A model generated the notes under the pieces. The model was not told the DNA's origin, made no database searches, and was given only the letters and a program-made list of their open reading frames with translations. 64,000 nucleotides of DNA from an uncultured Acetatifactor sp. (GTDB lineage Bacteria; Bacillota; Clostridia; Lachnospirales; Lachnospiraceae): contig CAJTPN010000009.1 of the NCBI GenBank assembly GCA_910578185.1, positions 74,455-138,454 of the forward strand, given 5' to 3'. Within the stretch, counting starts at the first letter, position 1; every line of letters begins with the position of its first letter. Of this stretch, positions 8,508 to 16,541 are shown one piece after another. The position numbers were made by a program, and so were the translations under genes.

Positions 8508-9407
8508 ATGGGACATGGAAGTTATTTGAGCAGTGATTGGGATCAATTGAGGAAGAAGCGAAACATAAACGGTAATTCTACGGTATGGGATTTGTATCAG
8601 TCAAAGGAAATGAGAGCGGAGTTGAACCCATACAAGGTGAAGTTCAGGGAATCCTGTGATTCCATGGATAATCCGGCGTCAACTGCCATTATTTTTGGGC
8701 TGGATGTGACAGGGTCTATGGGGTATCTGTCGGAGGCCATTGCCAGGTTTGCGCTGAACCGCACGATGTTGGAAATATACGAGAAGACTCCGGTGACAAA
8801 TCCCCATATTATGTTCCAGGCCATCGGAGATGCCAAGACGGATGAGGCGCCATTGCAGACCACTCAATTTGAGGCAGATATCCGCATTGCGGAACAACTT
8901 CTGAATGTGTATTTTGAGGGGCACGGAGGCGGAAACGGCGGGGAGTCCTATCTGTTGGCATGGTATTTTGCCGCAAGGCACACCAAGATTGACTGTTGGG
9001 AAAAGCGGCGGGAAAAAGGGTTTCTTTTTACCATAGGGGACGAGTGCTGTCATCAGGAGCTGACCGATAGTGAGATCAGGCGTGTTTTTGGAGAAGAAAG
9101 TGCTGACTGTAATGCTATTTCGTTATATCAGGAGGCGGCAAAGAAATATGAAATCTTCCATATTGTCATGAAAGCAGGAGCATATAATATGCAGCACAGC
9201 GGGGAGCAGTGGCACGGGCTGATTGGCAACAGAGCCATAGAGTTATCTCCGGAGGATTTGGATGTACTGCCGGAGGTGTTTGTGAGCCTTATGCAGCAGG
9301 CAAGGGGAGCCGGGAAAGAACAGATCCTGACCCAGTGGGACGGAAAGGCAAGAGATGTGGTAAAGGAGGTCTTGGAACAAGTGATGGGTGACCTGCTGAA
9401 ATTTTAA
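8508..9407 (+). CDS. von Willebrand factor A-type domain protein
   Basis: 299 residues, no signal peptide or membrane segment. LDVTGSMG at residues 65-72 is a MIDAS-like DxTxS metal site (D66, T68, S70), and GDAKTDE and TIGDE further on fit the other metal-binding loops of a vWA fold. A Gly-rich GHGGGNGGES segment lies near residue 143. The start at 8508 follows AAAGG at 8491-8495; the ATG at 8496 directly abuts that ribosome binding site and is unlikely. Such cytoplasmic vWA proteins usually act as metal-dependent assembly partners for AAA, kinase-like or enzyme components. Its likely partners are the zinc-ribbon pseudokinase upstream and the PurA-like protein downstream. Confidence 0.75.
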   Translation: MGHGSYLSSDWDQLRKKRNINGNSTVWDLYQSKEMRAELNPYKVKFRESCDSMDNPASTAIIFGLDVTGSMGYLSEAIARFALNRTMLEIYEKTPVTNPHIMFQAIGDAKTDEAPLQTTQFEADIRIAEQLLNVYFEGHGGGNGGESYLLAWYFAARHTKIDCWEKRREKGFLFTIGDECCHQELTDSEIRRVFGEESADCNAISLYQEAAKKYEIFHIVMKAGAYNMQHSGEQWHGLIGNRAIELSPEDLDVLPEVFVSLMQQARGAGKEQILTQWDGKARDVVKEVLEQVMGDLLKF

Positions 9408-9522
9408 AGGAGTCATTTTAAGTGCTTCCGTTTTATGGCGAAAATTATGTAACGGTTAATTTCCATAACGGTTTAAATTCTGTGAGACCTGTTTGGGCTG
9501 AATAGAGGTATCGGCGTAAAAA

Positions 9523-10836
9523 ATGAAAGAAGTTAAGATTGTGATCGGAAAAAATTTCGGTGATGAAGGAAAAGGCGCCGCCGTGGATCGGCTATGCTGT
9601 GACAAGAATGCCTTAGTGGTTCGCCATAACGGGGGAGCGCAGGCAGGTCATACAGTGGAAGAAGGGGACTTTAGATTTGTCTTTCATCAGTTGGGCAGCG
9701 GCAGCCTTCGGGGCTGCCCTGCTTATTGGAGCAGAACTTTTCTGCCGGATTTATTGAAGCTGGGGGCAGAGATGGAGGACTTTTGCAGCGAGACGGAAAG
9801 GGCAGGACGAGCATCGCATAACAGGGAGGATTTTCTCCGTAAAACATGCAGTCAGAAACGTTTAGGTGAATTTGGGTCTGTGCCAGAAGCGTGTCTGCTG
9901 GGAGATAAGAGTGTGATTTATGCCCACCCGGATTGTGCCTGCGTCACAGTCTTGGATGTGTTGTTAAACAGCTTGAAGGAAGAACTGCGGGGAGAGGAAA
10001 GGCACGGCTCCTGTGGTATGGGAATTTATGAGACGGTATTGCGTACCCGCAGGAAGGAATATGCTCTTTATCTGCGGGATTTTCAGGGAGCGGATACGGG
10101 GCGGATTCTATGGAAACTTAGAAATATCAGGGATCAATATACCAATGAGCGCCTGAAGGAACTTCGCGAAATTTATCGGGATAAATATGACGACTCCAAA
10201 TGTCGATTTTGGACGCAATTGATTGGGGATGAGAACGTTCTGTATAACGCTGCGGCGGATATGGTGGACAATTTCAGACGCTATGTTATCCTCTCGGACT
10301 GGCATAGGCTGTGGCCGCAATTTGACACAATTGTTTTTGAGAACGCCCAAGGGCTGATGCTGGACTGGGACAATGAGGAATATGCCCCCAACTTGACCGC
10401 CTCTTATACAGGATTGAGAAATGTGGCGGGACTTTTGGAAGAGGCTGGGGCCTTCGACATACCCATAGAGATATTCTATGTGACGCGTACCTATGTGACC
10501 AGGCACGGGGCGGGACGGCTGGATTACGAGTGCCCAAGGGAAGAGATCAATGGGGAAATGTTGGACAGAACTAATCTGCCAAATCCATGGCAGGGAGCGC
10601 TGCGCTTTGCAAGGCATCCGGCAGGAGAGGACTTTTTCCGCTATATTCGCAGAGATTTGGCATATTTGCAGGGGAAGTATTCCGTCCGGGTGAATTTGTT
10701 GCTGACTCATCTGGATGAGACGAAGGGAAAGGTGCTTTTTTCAGATCAGGACAGAAGCCCCGGGGAGCTGGTACAATATTGCAGGGAATTGGCGCCGGGG
10801 ATTTGTGATTGTGTTTTGTGGGACAGCGGTGGGTAG
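9523..10836 (+). CDS. Divergent adenylosuccinate synthetase (PurA) paralogue
   Basis: 437 residues. Conserved PurA features: GDEGKG at 13-18 with the catalytic Asp (D14), NGGAQAGHT at 36-44 with the catalytic His (H43), an AQG-LLD-type block ENAQGLMLDWD near 273, TRTYVTRHGAGRL near 325, and THLD near 394 in place of the guanine-binding TKLD. The IMP-contact region TTGRGIGPAY of normal PurA is replaced by GSCGMGIYET, and the RRRTGWLD loop is not recognisable. It is therefore probably an Asp-ligating, GTP-using enzyme with an altered nucleotide or other substrate, not housekeeping purA. The ribosome binding site is weak. It follows the vWA gene, which suggests an accessory, defence- or signalling-like set. 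A degenerate PurA is the alternative. Confidence 0.7.
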   Translation: MKEVKIVIGKNFGDEGKGAAVDRLCCDKNALVVRHNGGAQAGHTVEEGDFRFVFHQLGSGSLRGCPAYWSRTFLPDLLKLGAEMEDFCSETERAGRASHNREDFLRKTCSQKRLGEFGSVPEACLLGDKSVIYAHPDCACVTVLDVLLNSLKEELRGEERHGSCGMGIYETVLRTRRKEYALYLRDFQGADTGRILWKLRNIRDQYTNERLKELREIYRDKYDDSKCRFWTQLIGDENVLYNAAADMVDNFRRYVILSDWHRLWPQFDTIVFENAQGLMLDWDNEEYAPNLTASYTGLRNVAGLLEEAGAFDIPIEIFYVTRTYVTRHGAGRLDYECPREEINGEMLDRTNLPNPWQGALRFARHPAGEDFFRYIRRDLAYLQGKYSVRVNLLLTHLDETKGKVLFSDQDRSPGELVQYCRELAPGICDCVLWDSGG

Positions 10837-10922
10837 ATCTTGAAGAAATAGGCTTATGAAAATGATTTGTACAGGGGAAATGGGAGAAACGGACAATGTG
10901 GAAGCGTGTACATGAGGGAAGA

Positions 10923-11774
10923 ATGCCAATCATTTTTGATGATGATTCACAGATGTTTTATAATACAGGATTTATAGATGAATTAGCCGGTTTACTGCGA
11001 GTTGGAGGTTATGTCCCAGATCGATATAAAAATGTCATTATCCCCATGATGATTATTACAAGGCTGGACTATGTTTTAAAAGACGGAAAAAAGGAATTGT
11101 TGGATGTTGTCAAAGGATTTGAAGAAGCCGGGCAATGGGCAAGCATGAACCAGGCAGAGAAAGATGAATTTATTACTCTTGAAGATGTGATGAGTGAACC
11201 ACAGTTTATTAGAAATCATTTTTTAGATTATATAAGAGGATTTTCTGAAAATATTAAAAATATTCTTAATAGTTTTAAATTTATAGATGAAATAAATGAA
11301 CTAAACAGAAAAAATATTCTTTTTAATGTTATAGATAATTTTTTTAGAAAAAAAGAAGTGTTTGATCCTAATAATGCGGATGATCTGGCCATGGGAAATA
11401 TGTTTGAAGGTATCATACGTAAATACTATGCAAATCCTACTGCAGGCCAATATTTTACACCACGGGATATCATTAAGTTAATGGTTAATCTGCTGATTGC
11501 GGATATGGACAACAATGAGGATTTATTTGAACCTGAAACGCAAGTGAATATATTGGACGCAGCGTGCGGTACCGGTGGTATGCTGTCAGTAGCCGAATCT
11601 ACATTAAAGGAATTGTTTCCTGAACTTAAGATAACTTTGTTTGGACAAGAATTTTCCGATGAATTGCAGGCGGTCTGTGTGTCAGATATGTTGATTAAAG
11701 GGCAGGACGCAAGGATTGAGCATGTTAACACGCTCACAACGGATGCATACATATATTTTAGATTTTGTAAATAA
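10923..11774 (+). pseudogene. hsdM: Truncated type I restriction methyltransferase subunit (hsdM remnant)
   Basis: The N-terminal HsdM helical domain and the start of the methyltransferase domain are present, including the SAM-binding LDAACGTGGML motif, GQEF, and DMLIKGQDA near the end. The protein then ends abruptly in an unrelated tail. The catalytic NPPF/Y motif and the C-terminal third are missing, so it cannot methylate DNA. The start is probably at 10923 (MPIIFDDD), though 10896 is possible. Base composition is clearly more AT-rich than its neighbours, which suggests horizontal gain. The frame runs into an hsdR remnant; the hsdS gene expected between them is gone. Confidence 0.85.
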
Positions 11775-12621
11775 GTATGAAGATATCAAAAATGCATTTA
11801 GTAAATTTTATAGTACAACAACGTTGATAACCAATATAAGTAAAGAAAACCTGATAAATCTTTATGGAGATATCATTACGTTAGACATTTTGCGCTTGGA
11901 TGAGGTTGCGGAGTTTGCAGTGCTAAGTAAGATTGAAAGGCCTTCTGCTGAGGATGCGTGCAGAATGTTAAATTTAATTCATTCTTGTGTCTGTGTATTG
12001 AACGACAAAGCGATACAGGAAAGAAAACGTATGCTTTCCCAAATGTCCGCATTTAATAGAATGTACTTGTTATTAAGGCAGATTATTGACATTCCGGAGA
12101 CAGAATATGAAGATCTCTATAGATTTTTGGATAATGTGTTAAATAGTTTTTCTGCATGTATTAGTTCAGGAAGGCGTTCCTTGGTAGATAGTTTACGTAA
12201 GAGGATTGTAGTGACTTCTGATGAATTGAAGTCGGAGGAGGTCGGAACGATGGAGTATGAAGATAACGGAGAAATCAATAAAGACATAGTAGGAAAAACA
12301 TATGACAATACCATAGATGGAGATATAAAGGAACAACTTTCCATTGTGGTGGAAGAAATCAATATTGCGTTGGGAAATCCAGGATCTAATGTTACGGCCA
12401 ATAATATTATTAAAAAGCTTCAGGATCAAGCTGGCTTAAAAATATATGCAAAGAGAAATCCTTATACAGATTATGCAGATACCTTTAGGAAAACATACAT
12501 GAATATAATTACACAAATGTTAAAAGATCAGGAGATTACTATGGAAAATTATGTCAGGTTTATGAAAGATGAAAGAAGAAATAAGTTGTCTAAGGCGACC
12601 TATAATCTGTTTCAAGGCTAA
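11716..12621 (+). pseudogene. hsdR: C-terminal fragment of type I restriction endonuclease subunit (hsdR remnant)
   Basis: About 290 residues that match the C-terminal helical region of HsdR: an LDFVNKYEDIKNAFSKFY block at the start, then helices ending in MENYVRFMKDERR. The nuclease and helicase motor domains are absent. Similarity to HsdR begins around 11745, in a different frame from the overlapping hsdM remnant, so the two were joined by a deletion. It could be translated as a fragment but has no expected enzymatic role. The segment is AT-rich like the hsdM fragment. Confidence 0.8.
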
Positions 12622-12675
12622 ATGATAGAGAGGGGTATCAAAATCTGTAGAAAATCTTAAAAATACTGTTAAAAA

Positions 12676-12704
12676 TTGCCTTTTGGGCAATGATATGTTA
12701 TGAT
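12676..12704 (+). promoter_or_regulatory. Promoter of pseB-pseC
   Basis: TTGCCT at 12676-12681, 17 bases, TATGAT at 12699-12704. A small inverted repeat (ATTGCC-TTTT-GGGCAAT) overlaps the -35 box, which could be a regulator site or chance. Confidence 0.6.
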
Positions 12705-12770
12705 GAATCAAAAGTTTATCACATTATTTGAAAAACGGGCGGGGCTTTACCCTGCGGAAAAGAGGAAAGC

Positions 12771-13763
12771 ATGCTGAACAATAAATCTATTTTGATCACA
12801 GGCGGGACGGGGAGCTTTGGCAATGCGTTCACCAGATATGTTTTGGAAAATTATGATCCAAAGAAGATCATCATATACTCCCGGGATGAGTTTAAACAGC
12901 ATATTATGAGAGAAAAATTCAAAGAGTATGAAGCGAAACTGCGTTTCTTTATTGGGGATGTGCGGGACAGAGACAGGCTGACCAGGGCTCTGGAGGGAGT
13001 GGATTATTGTATTCATGCCGCTGCGCTGAAGCAGGTACCTGCCTGCGAGTACAATCCTGCGGAGGCGATCAAGACCAACATTGGCGGCGCTCAGAACGTG
13101 ATTGACGCCGCATTGGATATGGGAGTGAAAAAGGTGGTGGCGCTGTCTACCGATAAGGCGGTGAACCCTGTGAATCTTTACGGGGGGACAAAGCTTGTAT
13201 CGGACAAGCTGTTTATTGCGGCCAATGCCTATGCGGGAAATAAGGATGTGTGCTTTGCTATTGTGCGCTACGGAAATGTGGCGGGCAGCAGGGGATCCGT
13301 GATTCCCATTTTCAACCATATCATTAAAAACGGCGGCACGGAGCTTCCTGTGACAGATTACCGTATGACCCGCTTCTGGATCAGTCTGCATCAGGGTGTG
13401 GAACTGGTGGTAAAGGCATTGGAGGAGGCCAAGGGCGGAGAAACCTTTATCTCAAAGATACCATCCTTTAAGGTTACGGATCTGGCGGAGGCCATGCTCC
13501 CGGGCTGTAAAATGAAGGAAGTGGGGATTCGGGTTGGTGAAAAGCTTCATGAGGTTATGGTGACGGTTGAAGACTGTATGAATACTTATGAATATGACAA
13601 GCATTTTATCATTTATCCCCAGATGGTGTGGAGCGAGAGCCGCCGTGCGGTACCTACGGGAAAGAAGGTGCCGGAGGGATTTTCCTACAGTTCCGGAAAT
13701 AACACGGAGTGGCTTGGAGTTGAGGAAATTCGTGAGCTTTTGAAATCGGTGAAGTATGATTAA
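12771..13763 (+). CDS. pseB: UDP-N-acetylglucosamine 4,6-dehydratase (inverting), pseudaminic acid step 1
   Basis: 330-residue extended short-chain dehydrogenase. It converts UDP-GlcNAc to the UDP-4-keto-6-deoxy-L-arabino hexose in the cytoplasm, the first step to CMP-pseudaminic acid. Evidence: NAD(P)-binding GGTGSFG at residues 11-17, YSRDEFKQ, the DVRDRDRL loop, the LSTDKAVNPVNLYGGTK active-site block with YxxxK, and the RYGNVAGSRGSVIP block typical of PseB/FlaA1. Length is normal. AGAGGAAAGC precedes the ATG, and pseC follows after 17 bases. The soluble inverting enzyme fits better than the membrane-bound retaining PglF type, since no membrane segments are present. Confidence 0.93.
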   Translation: MLNNKSILITGGTGSFGNAFTRYVLENYDPKKIIIYSRDEFKQHIMREKFKEYEAKLRFFIGDVRDRDRLTRALEGVDYCIHAAALKQVPACEYNPAEAIKTNIGGAQNVIDAALDMGVKKVVALSTDKAVNPVNLYGGTKLVSDKLFIAANAYAGNKDVCFAIVRYGNVAGSRGSVIPIFNHIIKNGGTELPVTDYRMTRFWISLHQGVELVVKALEEAKGGETFISKIPSFKVTDLAEAMLPGCKMKEVGIRVGEKLHEVMVTVEDCMNTYEYDKHFIIYPQMVWSESRRAVPTGKKVPEGFSYSSGNNTEWLGVEEIRELLKSVKYD

Positions 13764-13780
13764 GCAGGGGGCGCAATACA

Positions 13781-14980
13781 ATGGACAAGCTGGCAATTTA
13801 TGGGGGAACTCCGGTAAGGAAGACGCCGATAGCATACGGGAAGCAATACATTGACGAGGATGATGTGGCGGCTGTGGCAGAGACACTGCGAAACGGCGAC
13901 CTGACGGGAGGGCCGCGGATCACGGAACTGGAGCGGAAGCTATGTGAAGTGACGGGAGCGAAATATGCGGTGGCGGTGAGCAACGGCACCGCAGCGCTTC
14001 ACCTGGCAGCTATGGCGGCAGGGTTTGGGGAAGGGGATCAGGTGATCGTCAGTGCCATTACCTTTGCCGCGTCGGCAAACTGCGTCCTGTATTGTGGAGC
14101 AAGACCGGTGTTTGCGGATATCAGGGAAGAGACCTACAATATTGATCCGGCGTCCATTGAAAAGCTGATCACACCCCACACCAAAGGGATTGTGGCGGTG
14201 GACTTTACCGGACAGTCGGTGGAACATGACGCCATTGCGGCCGTCTGCGAGAAGCATGATCTTATTTTGATTGAAGATGCCGCCCATGCCATTGGCACAA
14301 AGTATAAGGGAAGGTCAGTGGGAAGCATTGCCGATATGACGTGCTTCAGCTTTCATCCGGTGAAGACCGTTACCAGCGGTGAAGGAGGGGCTGTTACCAC
14401 CAATGACGAAGGACTTTATCGCAGATTGGTGCGCCTGCGTACCCATGGTATCACCCGATGCCGTGAGGAAATGGTACATCCCACCGACGACCGCTGGTAC
14501 AATGAACAGGTGGAACTGGGTTATAACTACAGGCTTACGGATATCCAGGCGGCTCTGCTGATCAGTCAGCTGAATAAGCTGCCGGCTTTTGCCGCGCGAA
14601 GAAGACAGATTGTGGAAATGTATGATGCTGCCTTTGCGCAAATGCCGGAGCTCGTGGTGCAAAAGGAAATTCCGGAATCGGACACCACAAGGCATCTGTA
14701 CATTCTGCGCCTGAACCCGGAGCGTCTGACCTGTGACAGAAAGCAGTTTTTTGATGCGCTGTGGGCGGAAAACATTCATTCTCAGGTACATTATTTGCCG
14801 GTATATTGGCATTCCTTTTATGAAAAGCTAGGTTATGAAAAAGGGTTATGTCCTAATGCGGAGAAGTATTACCAGGAGGTTATGAGTCTTCCGTTATACT
14901 ATACACTTACGGACGAGGATGTGGCCGATGTGATCAGAGCGGTTAAAAAAATTGCGGCTCATTATGGGAAGCAGGCGTGA
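13781..14980 (+). CDS. pseC: UDP-4-amino-4,6-dideoxy-N-acetyl-beta-L-altrosamine transaminase
   Basis: 399-residue PLP enzyme of the DegT/DnrJ/EryC1 family that aminates the PseB product. Motifs: SNGTAALHLA near residue 67 (cofactor phosphate), EDAAHAIG near 166, and SFHPVKTVTSGEGG with the PLP lysine at K195. The N-terminus with YGKQYIDEDDVAAV is typical of PseC. Adjacent to pseB in the same operon, which fixes the substrate assignment better than sequence alone. No terminator is seen after it; a membrane protein gene starts 85 bases downstream. Confidence 0.92.
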   Translation: MDKLAIYGGTPVRKTPIAYGKQYIDEDDVAAVAETLRNGDLTGGPRITELERKLCEVTGAKYAVAVSNGTAALHLAAMAAGFGEGDQVIVSAITFAASANCVLYCGARPVFADIREETYNIDPASIEKLITPHTKGIVAVDFTGQSVEHDAIAAVCEKHDLILIEDAAHAIGTKYKGRSVGSIADMTCFSFHPVKTVTSGEGGAVTTNDEGLYRRLVRLRTHGITRCREEMVHPTDDRWYNEQVELGYNYRLTDIQAALLISQLNKLPAFAARRRQIVEMYDAAFAQMPELVVQKEIPESDTTRHLYILRLNPERLTCDRKQFFDALWAENIHSQVHYLPVYWHSFYEKLGYEKGLCPNAEKYYQEVMSLPLYYTLTDEDVADVIRAVKKIAAHYGKQA

Positions 14981-15065
14981 TTTATGAGGCGGCAGCATTG
15001 CTGTAAGCAAAAAAGCTTTTCAATAATTGGAAACGTAAATATGGAAATTTAAGAGGTTTTACAGG

Positions 15066-16511
15066 ATGAAAGAGAAGATACGGAGGCGGAACCGTGTTGT
15101 GGATACAGCCGTGTTTGCGGTATTGCTGTTTGCGGTGTCGGCGGTTACGCTGGCACTTTTTTATTGGCAGACCACAGGGAGTACTGCCGGATATCATTCG
15201 GATATGGAGGCATATATTCTGGAAATGCAGGGGCTGAATGAAAAGTACAGCTTCCCGTATCCGGTTTTCTTTAAATTAGGGGCGTTGATACATCTGTTTG
15301 CGCCGCCGGAGCTGTCTGTGGCCATAGCCGCCATGCTGTTAAACAGTTTGGCCATGGTGGTGGCAAAGCTTGCGTTAAATCGTTTGACTTTGGGGGAGCT
15401 GGAAGACGGAATTCGAGAATGGCAGCTTGGAAGGAAATACGACGGAGGAAATTTCACTGGTAGTCCAGTCCAAGGGAAGGATGCGCTGGGGAAATCTGCC
15501 GGAGAGAGAGTCGTCGCCGGGGAGCGAACCGGAGGGCGGGGCATTGGAAGGAAAAGAGCTGCAGGAAGAGCCCATGGAAGTTCTGGCGTGTCAGGAGATG
15601 TGAGCTGGTTGGGGGGCGTACTGGTCAGTCTGGTGACCTTGTCTCTGTTTTTTATATCCATGCTGTTTCCGCCCCAGGGAATTTATTTGCCTGGAATTCG
15701 ATTTCGCTATTTAGGGGTGTTTTCGCCCAATCCTTTTCACAACGCCACTTATATGGCAGCCAGGCCCTTTGCAATTTTGGCCTTTTGCTGGTTTGTCAGG
15801 TTATTGCCTGTGTATGAGGGAGGGGGTGCATCGGGACAGAGGGGAAAAGAAAATATATCACGTTTGGATTATTTTCTTTTTTCTTTCTTCTTGCTGCTGG
15901 CCACAATGACAAAACCCAGTTTCACGCTGGTGATGGTGAGTACGGCGGGACTGGTGATGCTCTGGCGTCTGATTCGGGCAGGTTTCCGCAATTTTATTCC
16001 AACGCTCTGGCTGGGATTATGTTTTGTGCCGACTTTTCTCGATTTGCTATATCAGTACAGAGGGGTTTTTGTGCCGGAGGATGGCGCCGAAGGCGGCGTA
16101 GGATTCAGCCTTGGAGAAGTTTGGGCACAATATTGTACGAATATCCCGCTGGCGGTATGTCTGGCTATGGGATTTCCGCTTCTGGTGCTTGTGCTTCACT
16201 GCAAGGAGTGGAAGAAAAATGCCTGGTTTCGGTTTTCGTGGCAGTTTTATCTGGTGGGATTTGCGGAAGCATTCTTGCTCTATGAGAAAGGGTTCCGCAA
16301 GTTTGATTTTAATTTTTCCTGGGGCTATATGTATGGGATCTTTTTCTGTCACTTTTGCGCGTTGGCAATATTGCTGAAAACAACAGCCCAAAGACCCGTG
16401 AAGAAAAGGGATGGGCTGCTGATTGCGGTTCAATGGTTTGCGTATCTGTGTCATGTGATCTGCGGATTGGTTTATTTCAAGACGATCTTTGGCGGCGCCA
16501 TGTATTACTGA
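15066..16511 (+). CDS. Polytopic membrane protein, GT-C-like
   Basis: 481 residues with about nine hydrophobic segments. The first large loop carries an acidic pair after the first helix (SDMEAYILEM) and the aromatic YSFPYPVFF, a pattern seen in GT-C glycosyltransferases that use polyprenyl-linked sugars. A basic, Gly-rich, low-complexity stretch (about residues 117-180) interrupts the hydrophobic core; it looks inserted. The gene follows pseC and converges on the gene at 16542. I do not recognise a specific family, and a transferase role is inferred from context. Confidence 0.6.
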   Translation: MKEKIRRRNRVVDTAVFAVLLFAVSAVTLALFYWQTTGSTAGYHSDMEAYILEMQGLNEKYSFPYPVFFKLGALIHLFAPPELSVAIAAMLLNSLAMVVAKLALNRLTLGELEDGIREWQLGRKYDGGNFTGSPVQGKDALGKSAGERVVAGERTGGRGIGRKRAAGRAHGSSGVSGDVSWLGGVLVSLVTLSLFFISMLFPPQGIYLPGIRFRYLGVFSPNPFHNATYMAARPFAILAFCWFVRLLPVYEGGGASGQRGKENISRLDYFLFSFFLLLATMTKPSFTLVMVSTAGLVMLWRLIRAGFRNFIPTLWLGLCFVPTFLDLLYQYRGVFVPEDGAEGGVGFSLGEVWAQYCTNIPLAVCLAMGFPLLVLVLHCKEWKKNAWFRFSWQFYLVGFAEAFLLYEKGFRKFDFNFSWGYMYGIFFCHFCALAILLKTTAQRPVKKRDGLLIAVQWFAYLCHVICGLVYFKTIFGGAMYY

Positions 16512-16541
16512 CCGTCATAGGCAAAGCGCTGCGGTTTCTTC

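Noticed and set aside
9523..10836. Housekeeping purA
   Set aside because: Substrate-binding loops TTGRGIGP and RRRTGWLD are missing, and its neighbours are accessory genes.
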